From Cocleimonas sp. (lineage in GTDB: Bacteria > Pseudomonadota > Gammaproteobacteria > Thiotrichales > Thiotrichaceae), in NCBI GenBank assembly GCA_021647365.1, contig JAKIUW010000007.1:1-64000 (forward strand): a stretch of 64,000 nucleotides of DNA, written 5' to 3'. The position numbers and the translations under genes were made by a program. Each line of letters opens with the position of its first letter. The stretch's first letter is position 1. This document shows, in pieces, positions 43,788-51,729 of the stretch. The notes below the pieces were generated by a model that worked only from the letters and a program-made list of their open reading frames with translations, ran no database searches and was not told the DNA's origin.

Positions 43788-44477
43788 ATGAGAATCATAA
43801 CTAAATTATTCACCGCTGTACGCGGTGGCGCGAGAGAATCGGCAGAAATTGTAATTGATGCCAATGGTTTACGCATTTTTGCACAAGAGATTCACGAATG
43901 TGAAAACCATATCACGCAATCAAAGCATCAACTTGCCTCCATCATTGCAGAAAAAATGCGACTAAAGCGTGAGATTGAAAACCTTGAAAAAACTATCAAT
44001 CAATTCGAGCAACGCATGGCAGATCATCTTGGCAATGAAGATGAGGCCTCCGCACTAAAGCTAGCACAAATGGTGTGTGATAAAGAATCGCTACTCAAAC
44101 GGCAGCGCCAACATTGCGAAAAGTTAACCCAGCACGAAGATCAACTCCAGCAAACACTGCAAAAGATGATCACCCAGCTGGATAGCTACCGCGCTGAATT
44201 ACGCATGGCAAAAGCCACAGGCAAAATGCAGTCCGCCCAAAGCAAACTGGCGAACCATAACAACGGCGCTGTCTCACGCTTTGGTGATATGCAAGATTCG
44301 CTATCACGGATTCAAGAACGCCAACAGGAGTTTGCCGACAATATGGATGCCATGGAGCAGCTAGATAGCAAACTCTCAGGCAATCTAGGCGGTGTGATTG
44401 ATGACAGTGTTGATGCTTTAAAAGCCTCGGCTCAGGAGATTATGGATCGGGTGAAGATGCGAACATCTACAGCGTAG
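43788..44477 (+). CDS. pspA: PspA/IM30 family membrane-stress protein
   Basis: This 229 aa protein is largely coiled coil. It begins MRIITKLFTAVRGGARESAE, an amphipathic start as in PspA/Vipp1. Long heptad stretches follow (LKREIENLEKTINQFEQRMA, EKLTQHEDQLQQTLQKMITQ), then SAQSKLANHNNGAVSRF. PspA-family proteins form ESCRT-III-like assemblies that support damaged inner membrane. pspF/pspB/pspC are not adjacent; the only partner is the YiaA-like gene. An AGGATAAGGAGAAT ribosome-binding site precedes it. Confidence 0.88.
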   Translation: MRIITKLFTAVRGGARESAEIVIDANGLRIFAQEIHECENHITQSKHQLASIIAEKMRLKREIENLEKTINQFEQRMADHLGNEDEASALKLAQMVCDKESLLKRQRQHCEKLTQHEDQLQQTLQKMITQLDSYRAELRMAKATGKMQSAQSKLANHNNGAVSRFGDMQDSLSRIQERQQEFADNMDAMEQLDSKLSGNLGGVIDDSVDALKASAQEIMDRVKMRTSTA

Positions 44478-44478
44478 A

Positions 44479-44502
44479 GCACACACCCCCTATTTTTACA
44501 GG
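44479..44502 (+). repeat. Decayed C7 repeat (TTTTACAGGG variant)
   Basis: GCACACACCCCCTATTTTTA then CAGGG directly after the pspA stop. It shares the CAGG end with the two neighbouring copies at 44606 and 45508. Confidence 0.55.
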
Positions 44503-44510
44503 GTGTTTTG

Positions 44511-44583
44511 GTAGGTTGGCGCTGAGCTTGCGAAGCCCAACAAACAGTGCCACGTTGGGCTTCGTTCCTCAGCGCCAACCTAC
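44511..44583. repeat. Long inverted repeat GTAGGTTGGCGCTGAG
   Basis: Perfect 16 bp outer arms (GTAGGTTGGCGCTGAG and its complement) and inner 10 bp arms GAAGCCCAAC/GTTGGGCTTC form a 73 nt hairpin. It resembles the GTAGGTTGGG repeats common in proteobacteria. It is bracketed by two C7 copies. Confidence 0.8.
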
Positions 44584-44605
44584 CGTATTTACTACTCCCT
44601 CACAA

Positions 44606-44631
44606 ACTACACCCCCCCACTTTTACAGGGT
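44606..44631 (+). repeat. C7 repeat, single copy (CAGGG variant)
   Basis: ACTACACCCCCCCACTTTTA then CAGGGT. It lies about 37 bp before the lipoprotein start. Confidence 0.75.
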
Positions 44632-44667
44632 TGTTATCAACATACATATCACAGCAAGGAAATCACA

Positions 44668-45564
44668 ATGTTCAAAGGAATTCTATCACTCGTATTATTA
44701 ATCTCACTCAGTGGATGCTCACAACTCGTCAGCCGCGACTCAGGCGGACAAGCCATCTCCAGCAGTTTGGTTGATTTTCTCTATCCCAATAAAGATTCAA
44801 GGGTAAAGCACAAGCAAGAAATACCTGTACTAAAACTCCCCGTCAAAGTCGGCATCGCCTTTTTACCCTCACAAAACTGGCGCGGACAAGGGCTAGACGA
44901 AGCTCATAAAATAAGATTGCTCAATAAAGTGAAAGCCTCATTTGGCAAACACCGTTTTATTGAAAGCATCAGCATCATTCCCAGCGTTTACCTAAAACAA
45001 GACAAAGGCTTCAGCACGTTAGACCGCGTAGCAAAACTGCACGATGTAGACGTAATGGCGCTGGTTTCCTACGACCAAATCACACAAACCCGACACAAAA
45101 AAGTGTCGCTTTTATACTGGACAATCGTCGGCATGTACGTGATTCCTGGCAATGAAAACAGCGTAGAAACCTTCGTCGACACCGCCGTATTTGATGTAAG
45201 AAGCCGCAAAATGCTACTACGCGCCCCTGGCATCAACAGCCTACACAAAAGCTCAACCGCCATAGACGTTGGTAAAGTCCTCTCCTCAAAATCAAAACAA
45301 GGCTTCAACCTAGCCTTTGACAATATGATCGCCAACCTAGATGGCGAACTCACCCGCTTTAGAGCGCGCGCAAAAGAAGGTAAAAGCGGAGTAACAATAC
45401 AACATCAGCGAGGCTATTCGAGTGGCAGCGGAGGCGGGTCATTTGGCTGGATATTGCTGGTTTTATTGGGGCTGGGTGTTTCTAGGAAGATTTATAATAA
45501 TAAAATTCACACCCCCCCACTTTTACAGGATGATTCTGTAGGGGGTTCTGTGGAAAGGACTTAA
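44668..45564 (+). CDS. Lipoprotein with GlyGly-CTERM-like (rhombosortase target) C-terminus
   Basis: This 298 aa lipoprotein has signal peptide MFKGILSLVLLISLSGC with lipobox LSGC. The central domain includes VGIAFLPSQNWRGQGLDEAH, DVMALVSYDQ and VDTAVFDVRSRKMLLRAPG. Near the C-terminus SGSGGGSFGWILLVLLGLGV then SRKIYNNK forms a Gly-rich motif, TM helix and basic cluster. This resembles GlyGly-CTERM targets of rhombosortase and the rhombotarget lipoprotein type. The last 20 or so residues (IHTPPLLQDDSVGGSVERT) are read from an inserted C7 repeat and flank, extending the tail beyond the usual end. A clear AGCAAGGAAATCACA RBS precedes it. Confidence 0.8.
   Translation: MFKGILSLVLLISLSGCSQLVSRDSGGQAISSSLVDFLYPNKDSRVKHKQEIPVLKLPVKVGIAFLPSQNWRGQGLDEAHKIRLLNKVKASFGKHRFIESISIIPSVYLKQDKGFSTLDRVAKLHDVDVMALVSYDQITQTRHKKVSLLYWTIVGMYVIPGNENSVETFVDTAVFDVRSRKMLLRAPGINSLHKSSTAIDVGKVLSSKSKQGFNLAFDNMIANLDGELTRFRARAKEGKSGVTIQHQRGYSSGSGGGSFGWILLVLLGLGVSRKIYNNKIHTPPLLQDDSVGGSVERT
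45508..45532 (+). repeat. C7 repeat, single copy inside a coding end
   Basis: TCACACCCCCCCACTTTTAC then AGGAT. It is read in frame as HTPPLLQ within the lipoprotein C-terminus, the only copy seen fully within an open frame. Confidence 0.8.
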
Positions 45565-45569
45565 AGACT

Positions 45570-46020
45570 TTTTTGCCACGGAGCCGAGCAACGCGAGACA
45601 ATGTTGGAGCGTAAGCGACAACTACCCTTTAGTGTGAGGCGTTAGCCGAATAATCCACGGAAGGATACGGAAAAGACATGCTTTATATAAACCTTAAAAA
45701 CAACCATCTCAAGAAATAATGGATCAGGATGAAGGATGTTTAGCACCAGCGAGCTCCCTTCATTCCCATTATTTCCTCACTGAAGGTAGAGCTATGATGT
45801 TTTGAAGTTAAGCGGTATTTCTTTGGTTACTTTCTTGCTGCCGCAGGCAAGAAAGTAACTCGTAGCCTATAGTTAATATTAGAGGAGAAGCACCAAGTGC
45901 CAGCTACGAAACCAACTATTTGAAAGGTGAAAATAAAATCAATCTGAGTTAAGCACTTGGTGCCCTTCGACTCCGCTCAGGGAACGCTATCTAATAGCGG
46001 TAGAACAAAAAATCCACAAG
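45570..46020. repeat. Composite repeat region upstream of dnaB
   Basis: This long non-coding stretch contains several repeat types. GCCACGGAGCCGAGCAACG (45576) and CCACGGAAGGATACGGAAAA (45656) belong to the GCCACGGAA family. A hairpin has perfect arms GTTACTTTCTTGC/GCAAGAAAGTAAC (45826-45859). A pair AGCACCAAGTGC (45889)/GCACTTGGTGC (45953) is inverted. CCCTTCGACTCCGCTCAGGG lies at 45963, with its inverse at 47493 after dnaB. No gene is seen. Confidence 0.7.
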
Positions 46021-46029
46021 TTATCCACA
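46021..46029 (+). promoter_or_regulatory. Perfect DnaA box upstream of dnaB
   Basis: TTATCCACA matches the DnaA-box consensus exactly, 69 bp before the dnaB start; a weaker AATCCACA precedes it at 46010. It could link replicative helicase expression to DnaA, but one box alone is weak evidence. Confidence 0.4.
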
Positions 46030-46097
46030 ACCTATATACGATAAATAAACAACAACCCCCACTTACTGTTCAAAGAAAAAAAAGATAAACTCCCCCC

Positions 46098-47486
46098 ATG
46101 TCAGCAATCCTCGTACCCCCAGATCATAATGATGATCTACAACACCTTAAAGTGCCTCCTCATTCCATCGAGGCGGAACAATCCGTCCTCGGCGGATTAA
46201 TGCTGGAAAACCGCGCATGGGATAAAGTCGCCGATGTGGTACAGGAACACGATTTCTACCGCCAAGATCACCGCCTAATCTTCCGCTCCATCGCGGTGCT
46301 TGCCAATGAAAACGAACCACTCGACATTATCACGCTGTCTGAATGGCTAAAAGTACGTGATGAATTAGAAAGTGCAGGTGGCTTAGCCTACCTTGGCACT
46401 CTAGCCAAAGATACGCCAAGTGCAGCGAACATCAAGGCTTATGCCGACATCGTGCGCGAAAAGTCTATTTTACGTCAATTAATTAGCATCGGCTCTGAAA
46501 TTGCCGATGAGGCTTTCAACTCTGGCGAGCGCCCTAGTCGCGAGTTATTGGATGAGGCCGAGCGCAAAGTTTTTGAGATTGCCGAGCAAGGCAACCGCCA
46601 ACAAGATTTTAAAGCGATCAAAGATTTACTCAAAGTCACGCTTGATCAAATCCACGAGCTAAGCAAATCTGATGACACTATTACGGGCGCATCAACTGGC
46701 TACAACGAGCTTGATGATATGACTTCTGGCTTGCAAAAAGGTGATTTGGTTATCGTGGCGGGTCGTCCTTCGATGGGTAAAACAACTTTTGCTATGAACT
46801 TGGCAGAGTTCATAGCAGTAAACGATAAAAAACCTGTGGCTATCTTCAGCATGGAGATGCCCGCTGAGCAACTGATACTCAGAATGTTTGCTTCAATGGG
46901 CCGCGTACCGCTGAATGATATTCGCACCGGTAAAATTCGCGAAGAAGATTGGCCGCGCATCGGCATGGCAGTTAAAACCTTTGGCGAAACCAAGCTCTTT
47001 ATTGATGACACCGCCGCGCTATCGCCCACCGAAGTGCGTGCAAAATGCCGTCGTTTAGCACGTGAACACGGTCGGCTCGGTGTGATTGTTCTCGACTACA
47101 TACAGTTGATGCAAGTCACTGGAAAGTCGGATAACCGTGCCGCTGAAATCTCAGAAATTTCACGATCGCTAAAAGCCTTGGCTAAAGAAATGGAATGCCC
47201 TGTGATTGCACTTTCACAGCTAAACCGTAGTTTGGAGCAACGCCCCAATAAACGCCCGATTATGTCGGACTTACGTGAATCAGGCGCAATCGAGCAGGAT
47301 GCGGACGTGATTATGTTTATCTACCGCGACGAGGTTTATAACGAAGATACGCCCGATAAAGGTATGGCAGAAATTATAATCGGTAAGCAAAGAAACGGGG
47401 CGATTGGTAAAGTTCGGTTGACGTTTACGGGTAAATTTACACGCTTTGATAACTTTATGCCTGACGTGTACGCACCTGAGCATTAA
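46098..47486 (+). CDS. dnaB: Replicative DNA helicase DnaB
   Basis: DnaB (462 aa) is the hexameric 5'-3' helicase of the replication fork. The N-terminal domain contains PPHSIEAEQSVLGGLMLENR. The RecA-like domain has Walker A GRPSMGKTTFA, Walker B VIVLDYIQLM, and ALSQLNRSLEQRPNKRPIMS with SDLRESGAIEQDADVI. No intein is present. The order dnaB-alr is conserved in gammaproteobacteria; rplI and rpsR usually precede but here a repeat-rich region does. No clear Shine-Dalgarno sequence is visible; CTCCCCCC precedes the ATG. Confidence 0.97.
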   Translation: MSAILVPPDHNDDLQHLKVPPHSIEAEQSVLGGLMLENRAWDKVADVVQEHDFYRQDHRLIFRSIAVLANENEPLDIITLSEWLKVRDELESAGGLAYLGTLAKDTPSAANIKAYADIVREKSILRQLISIGSEIADEAFNSGERPSRELLDEAERKVFEIAEQGNRQQDFKAIKDLLKVTLDQIHELSKSDDTITGASTGYNELDDMTSGLQKGDLVIVAGRPSMGKTTFAMNLAEFIAVNDKKPVAIFSMEMPAEQLILRMFASMGRVPLNDIRTGKIREEDWPRIGMAVKTFGETKLFIDDTAALSPTEVRAKCRRLAREHGRLGVIVLDYIQLMQVTGKSDNRAAEISEISRSLKALAKEMECPVIALSQLNRSLEQRPNKRPIMSDLRESGAIEQDADVIMFIYRDEVYNEDTPDKGMAEIIIGKQRNGAIGKVRLTFTGKFTRFDNFMPDVYAPEH

Positions 47487-47611
47487 GAATGTAGCTCCCT
47501 GAGCGGAGTCGAAGGCGCGGATTATAAAAACTATCTCCCGTAATATATTTGATATAACGTAAATGTGATTTTTATCTAATTATTAAGCAATATATTGATT
47601 ATAATAAAAAT

Positions 47612-48712
47612 ATGAAACGCTCATCCCGCATCACAATCCACCCCGAAGCTCTACAGCACAACCTCAAGCGTGCTAAACAAGCTGCGCCTAATTCCAAAAC
47701 ATTAGCAGTTATTAAAGCCGATGCTTATGGGCATGGCGCGGTGGCTACGGCGGGTATTTTGTATGAAATTGCCGATGGCTTTGCCGTCTCTTGCATACCC
47801 GAGGCCGTTGAGCTTCGCGATGCTGGCATTACTAAGCCCATCACGATTCTACAAGGGCATCAAAGTGCGGATGATTTGCGCGCAGCGGCGCATTTTGATT
47901 TACGTCTAACGGTTCATAATGATCGTCAGCTTAGTTTATTGGATCAATATTCGCATCAACACAAGACTGGCTTTGAGGTGAATTTAAAGATTGATACAGG
48001 AATGCACCGTTTGGGTTTTCATCCTGATCGTGCGGCTGATGTATTTCAAAAGCTGAGTAGTCACTCACAAGTAAATGCTGATCAGCTTATTTTGATGACA
48101 CATCTTTCTTGTGCAGACGAGCTAGATAACAAGATTACAAAGCAACAATTAACTTGTTTTGCAGATGCAGAAAAAGGCATTGCATCCCCTACTCTCCTTA
48201 CAAAAAGCATTGCTAATTCAGCAGGTATTTTAGGCTGGGAAGACAGCCATTCTGACTGGATTCGCCCAGGGATTATGCTTTATGGCAGTTCGCCATTTGC
48301 AACTTCTCACCGAGATGAACACGATTTAAAAGCTGCCATGACGCTAAATGCGCCGATCATCGCCATACATGATCTAAAAAAAGGCGATAACATCGGCTAT
48401 GGTGCAACTTGGCAATGCCCTACAGATATGAAAGTTGCCATTATTGCTTGTGGTTATGCTGATGGTTATCCTCGTCACGCTGCTTCTGGTACACCTGTAT
48501 GGATTAATAGTGAGGAGGCGCAATTAGTAGGTCGGGTTTCTATGGACATGATTGTGGTCGATATTAGTCACTTTGAAGATAAAAACATCCAAGTTGGCGA
48601 TCTCGCCGAACTATGGGGCAAAAACCTGAGTGTTGACCGTATCGCTCAATCGGCAGATACTATTGCCTACGAGCTACTCTGCAATGCAGGTATAGCTTGT
48701 GAACGTATTTAG
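47612..48712 (+). CDS. alr: Alanine racemase
   Basis: Alr (366 aa) is a PLP enzyme making D-alanine for peptidoglycan. The PLP Lys lies in LAVIKADAYGHGA, other hallmarks are NLKIDTGMHRLGF and the catalytic Tyr region IGYGATW, then CGYADGYPRHAAS and VGRVSMDMIVVD. A TATAAT at 47600-47605 places a predicted transcription start at or next to the ATG, so the mRNA may be leaderless. The TAG stop sits inside the ATTTAGCGAGCTTGC repeat shared with phnE2. Confidence 0.96.
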   Translation: MKRSSRITIHPEALQHNLKRAKQAAPNSKTLAVIKADAYGHGAVATAGILYEIADGFAVSCIPEAVELRDAGITKPITILQGHQSADDLRAAAHFDLRLTVHNDRQLSLLDQYSHQHKTGFEVNLKIDTGMHRLGFHPDRAADVFQKLSSHSQVNADQLILMTHLSCADELDNKITKQQLTCFADAEKGIASPTLLTKSIANSAGILGWEDSHSDWIRPGIMLYGSSPFATSHRDEHDLKAAMTLNAPIIAIHDLKKGDNIGYGATWQCPTDMKVAIIACGYADGYPRHAASGTPVWINSEEAQLVGRVSMDMIVVDISHFEDKNIQVGDLAELWGKNLSVDRIAQSADTIAYELLCNAGIACERI

Positions 48713-48774
48713 CGAGCTTGCGCTTTGCTTTTTTAAAGTGAAAACTCGATTATGTCGCCGTTGTTTGGCGATGG
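48708..48774 (+). repeat. TTTAGCGAGCTTGC element, copy 2
   Basis: ATTTAGCGAGCTTGC overlaps the alr stop codon and CGATTATGTCGCCG with the TCGCC/GGCGA hairpin follows, matching 14138-14214 after phnE2. The middle diverges. Confidence 0.6.
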
Positions 48775-48791
48775 GGAATTAGTTGATTTTA

Positions 48792-48840
48792 AAGCACACC
48801 CCCCTAGTTTTACATGATGTAAAACTAGGGGGGTGTGCTT
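48792..48840. repeat. C7 repeat, perfect 49-nt palindrome (TAG type)
   Basis: Identical over 49 nt to 41123-41171: 23 bp arms and loop TGA. It lies between alr and the glycine-zipper lipoprotein gene, after the TTTAGCGAGC element. It has no T-tract beyond the terminal TT here. Confidence 0.92.
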
Positions 48841-48929
48841 ACCACTTATCGGCTTATGCTATAAAAGTGAACTAATTACAAAAAACAATATCATAGTAAC
48901 TGTAACTTACATAATTGGAGAAGATTACA

Positions 48930-49433
48930 ATGAAGACACTATTTACAAAAATATCTAAAAAATCAGCATTAACGACGGGCCTCGTTGCACTAACACTTTC
49001 ATCATCATTTGTGCTAAGTGGTTGTGGCGCTTCTAGTAATGAACAAACACACACAATCCTTGGATCAGTTTTGGGTGGCGCTGCAGGTCATCAGTTTGGT
49101 AAGGGTAGCGGCAAAGATGTAATGACAATTGTTGGTGCAGTTGTTGGTGGCATGATTGGTGGAAATGTTGGTCGAGGTCTTGATCAACGCGATCAACAAA
49201 AGGTTAACCAGTCTTTAGAAAGCACACCAAACTACCAAAAAGTAGCGTGGAATAATCAAAACACCAACACGCAGTACGAGTTTACACCTGTCAATAAATA
49301 CGAAGGCAATGTAAATGGTACGCGTACACAGTGTCGTGACTATGTCATGGATGCTTACATTGATGGCCGTATGCAACAAGTTAAAGGACGTGCTTGTAAG
49401 AATAATCAGGGACAGTGGGTAAATGCGACATAA
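48930..49433 (+). CDS. Glycine-zipper 2TM lipoprotein (17 kDa surface-antigen-like)
   Basis: This 167 aa outer-membrane lipoprotein has a long signal peptide with lipobox LSGC (TLSSSFVLSGC). A glycine-zipper follows (ILGSVLGGAAGHQFGKGSG, then IVGAVVGGMIGGNVGRGLDQ), and then a C-terminal domain with two cysteines (TRTQCRDYVMDAYIDGRMQQ, KGRACKNNQGQW). This matches the Rickettsia 17 kDa antigen/SlyB-like group. The ATG at 48930 is preceded by TTGGAG. It probably stabilises the outer membrane. Confidence 0.88.
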   Translation: MKTLFTKISKKSALTTGLVALTLSSSFVLSGCGASSNEQTHTILGSVLGGAAGHQFGKGSGKDVMTIVGAVVGGMIGGNVGRGLDQRDQQKVNQSLESTPNYQKVAWNNQNTNTQYEFTPVNKYEGNVNGTRTQCRDYVMDAYIDGRMQQVKGRACKNNQGQWVNAT

Positions 49434-49472
49434 TCTTATATTAATTAAATCGCATTAAATTGCTATATTTTT

Positions 49473-49498
49473 AGGGGGCTTCGGCCCTCTTTTTTTGC
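49473..49498 (+). terminator. Rho-independent terminator
   Basis: AGGGGGC and GCCCTCT pair around a TTCG tetraloop (with one G-T pair), followed by seven T. It terminates the glycine-zipper lipoprotein gene. Confidence 0.9.
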
Positions 49499-49512
49499 TT
49501 TCCACAGTTGTT

Positions 49513-49956
49513 TTACTTGCTGGTCACATTGAATAGCAGAGAAAATATCTCTTCATTCCATGGATTTACTATTGGTGTTTTCTTAGAGACCGCTTTACTA
49601 AAACCATACTTCTCTTTTAAAGAGATAAAAGCTATTGGATTATTTTTATATATCAGTGCCACAGACTCTCCGCCTGGCGCCCATAAAAAACTAAAATCAG
49701 ACTCTTTTGCGTTAGATATGGTAGCTTCTTTAGAAGCGATATCAGTATGTAAGATAGGAGCTCCACGCCTTTTCATATGTTTTTTCCACGTTGGCAGATC
49801 AACAGGCTGTATACGCATATAGGCAAAAGCATCTTTAACAGGCTTTTGACTGCCCACTTCACTTAAGTACATAATTGAGGAATCATCTAATTCATCAAGT
49901 ATCACGTAGCGCTTTGAAACTTCGTTATAAGCATGTATAAAAATGCCTTCAGCCAT
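49513..49956 (-). CDS. Hypothetical protein
   Basis: This 147 aa soluble protein has no recognised family. Visible features are the start MAEGIFIHAYNEVSKRYVIL, RIQPVDLPTWKKHMKRRGAP and SFLWAPGGESVALIYKNNPI. It has no signal peptide or cysteines. It lies 52 bp beyond the end of the ABC transporter operon on the same strand and could be its last gene, or have its own promoter. Confidence 0.6.
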   Translation of the reverse strand: MAEGIFIHAYNEVSKRYVILDELDDSSIMYLSEVGSQKPVKDAFAYMRIQPVDLPTWKKHMKRRGAPILHTDIASKEATISNAKESDFSFLWAPGGESVALIYKNNPIAFISLKEKYGFSKAVSKKTPIVNPWNEEIFSLLFNVTSK

Positions 49957-50008
49957 AATACTCCACGAAAAAAAAATGACAATACTAAAATAATTGCTTT
50001 AATCATTA

Positions 50009-50806
50009 CTAGCCCAGCAACAAACTATCATCACTCAGCTCTTCACCCTGCTGATTCTTCTTAAATAAATCCAACAGATCAACAACCGTCAAACCCTTAC
50101 GCTCCTCTCCTTTTACATCAAATACTATTTTACCTTCGTGCAGCATAATCGTGCGCGTCCCTACTTCCAACGCTTGTTGCATACTGTGCGTGACCATTAA
50201 AGCCGTGAGTTTATTTTCATCGATAATCTGACAGGTTAAATCCAACACAAACGCCGCCGTTTTCGGATCTAACGCTGCAGTGTGTTCATCTAGTAATAGA
50301 ATTTTTGCAGGCTGGAGCGCTGACATAAGCAAGCTAATCGCTTGGCGTTGTCCACCTGAAAGCAAGCCCATTTTATCTTTTAGGCGATTTTCTAAGCCCA
50401 AACCTAAGCGCGACAACTGCTTTTTGAAGATTTCTCTATTTTGGCTATTGAGCGCTGAGCCAAAGCCACGAGGCTTTCCGCGATACCACGCTAGAGCCAT
50501 ATTTTCTTCAATGCTTAAATTCTCACAGCTTCCTGCAAGTGGGTCTTGAAACACACGCGCAATAAGCTTAGCGCGCTTAGCCGTTGACCAGTAAGTAACG
50601 TCATCATCGCCTACTTTTATTTTCCCGCTCGTGGGCAGTGTTTCTCCACTGAGCGTATTGAGCAAGGTTGATTTTCCTGAACCATTACTACCGATTACCG
50701 TTACGAATTCACCTTCTTGAATATCAAGGCTAATGCCTCGAACGGCACGTGTTTCTAAAGGAGTTCCTTCGCCAAAGGTGACGTGGATGTCTTCTAAGCT
50801 AATCAT
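50009..50806 (-). CDS. ABC transporter ATP-binding protein (COG1101-like)
   Basis: This 265 aa ABC ATPase has Walker A VIGSNGSGKSTLLN, the Q-loop region VFQDPLAGSCENLSIEENMA, signature LLSGGQRQAISLLMSAL, Walker B ILLLDEHTAALDP (EH instead of the usual EP) and the switch His in VTHSMQQAL. It is the last component of a TrpX-type importer operon, 2 bp after the permease gene. Substrate is not determinable here; relatives are annotated as tryptophan/tyrosine-type uptake systems. Confidence 0.92.
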   Translation of the reverse strand: MISLEDIHVTFGEGTPLETRAVRGISLDIQEGEFVTVIGSNGSGKSTLLNTLSGETLPTSGKIKVGDDDVTYWSTAKRAKLIARVFQDPLAGSCENLSIEENMALAWYRGKPRGFGSALNSQNREIFKKQLSRLGLGLENRLKDKMGLLSGGQRQAISLLMSALQPAKILLLDEHTAALDPKTAAFVLDLTCQIIDENKLTALMVTHSMQQALEVGTRTIMLHEGKIVFDVKGEERKGLTVVDLLDLFKKNQQGEELSDDSLLLG

Positions 50807-50808
50807 AC

Positions 50809-51708
50809 TTATTTATTACCCCTAGAAAACTTTGCCGTTAGATTAGCTTTTAACTTTGGTGCAACAATCGCAAAAGTTACTAAAACGGCCGTAACGAGGT
50901 TTAAGTCTTGCGCTTTTAAACCAATAAAGTCTGCATTCAATGCCAGTGCAATCGCAAAACGATAAAGGATCGAACCAACCACACAAGCAATCAATGCCAA
51001 GAACATGGTTTTAGGTGTGATGATTGCCTCACCCCCAATTACCGATGCCAAGCCGATGACAATAACGCCAACACCCATGGTTATATCTGCACTGCCTTGG
51101 CTTTGTGCAAACAGACTTCCTGCCAGTCCAACCAAACCATTTGAAACTGCCATACCAAGGATAATCATGCGATCAGTATTGATACCTTGCGAACGCGCCA
51201 TGCGTGCATTTGCACCAGTCGCGCGCATCGCAAGACCGGGCTGGGAGTTTAAAAATCGCAATAGGAAAAAGAAAACAACCAATACCACAACCGAAAATGC
51301 CAGCGGTGTTGCCCAGTAATACGGCATACCCCAAGATTCTGTCGGCGTAAGTACGGTAGTTTCACCCAGCAAGGCTATATTGGGTTTTCCCATAATCCGC
51401 AGATTAATCGAATACAAAGCAATCATGGTTAAAATGGAGGCGAGCAGGTTGAGAATACCCAGTTTGGTATTCATCCATGCCGTCACCACGCCAGCCATCA
51501 TGCCAGCACCAAATGCCGCAAATGTTGCCAACCAAGGGTTAACGCCCGAAACAATCAAAATCGCGCTGACAGCTGCACCCAAAGGGAAGCTACCATCAAC
51601 GGTTAGATCAGGAAATTCAAGAATCCGAAAGGATAAGAAAACACCAAAAGCAACCAGTGCAAAGACTAAGCCGCTTTCCAATGCGCCAAGCGCTGCGATT
51701 GTTGACAT
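50809..51708 (-). CDS. ABC transporter permease (COG4120, BPD_transp_2 type)
   Basis: This 299 aa inner-membrane permease has about eight to nine TM helices. It resembles the branched-chain-type permease fold: FGVFLSFRILEFPDLTVDGS near the start, LAMRATGANARMARSQGINT as the coupling region, and VIGLASVIGGEAIITPKT later. It pairs with the ATPase downstream and the binding protein upstream. A 167 bp gap full of repeats separates it from the binding-protein gene. Confidence 0.9.
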   Translation of the reverse strand: MSTIAALGALESGLVFALVAFGVFLSFRILEFPDLTVDGSFPLGAAVSAILIVSGVNPWLATFAAFGAGMMAGVVTAWMNTKLGILNLLASILTMIALYSINLRIMGKPNIALLGETTVLTPTESWGMPYYWATPLAFSVVVLVVFFFLLRFLNSQPGLAMRATGANARMARSQGINTDRMIILGMAVSNGLVGLAGSLFAQSQGSADITMGVGVIVIGLASVIGGEAIITPKTMFLALIACVVGSILYRFAIALALNADFIGLKAQDLNLVTAVLVTFAIVAPKLKANLTAKFSRGNK

Positions 51709-51729
51709 ATTTTAAAACCCTAAAGAATT

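Noticed and set aside
46048..46070. AACAACCCCCACTTACTG as another C7 copy
   Set aside because: It shares only the short C run and ACTT; the flanks do not match the family.
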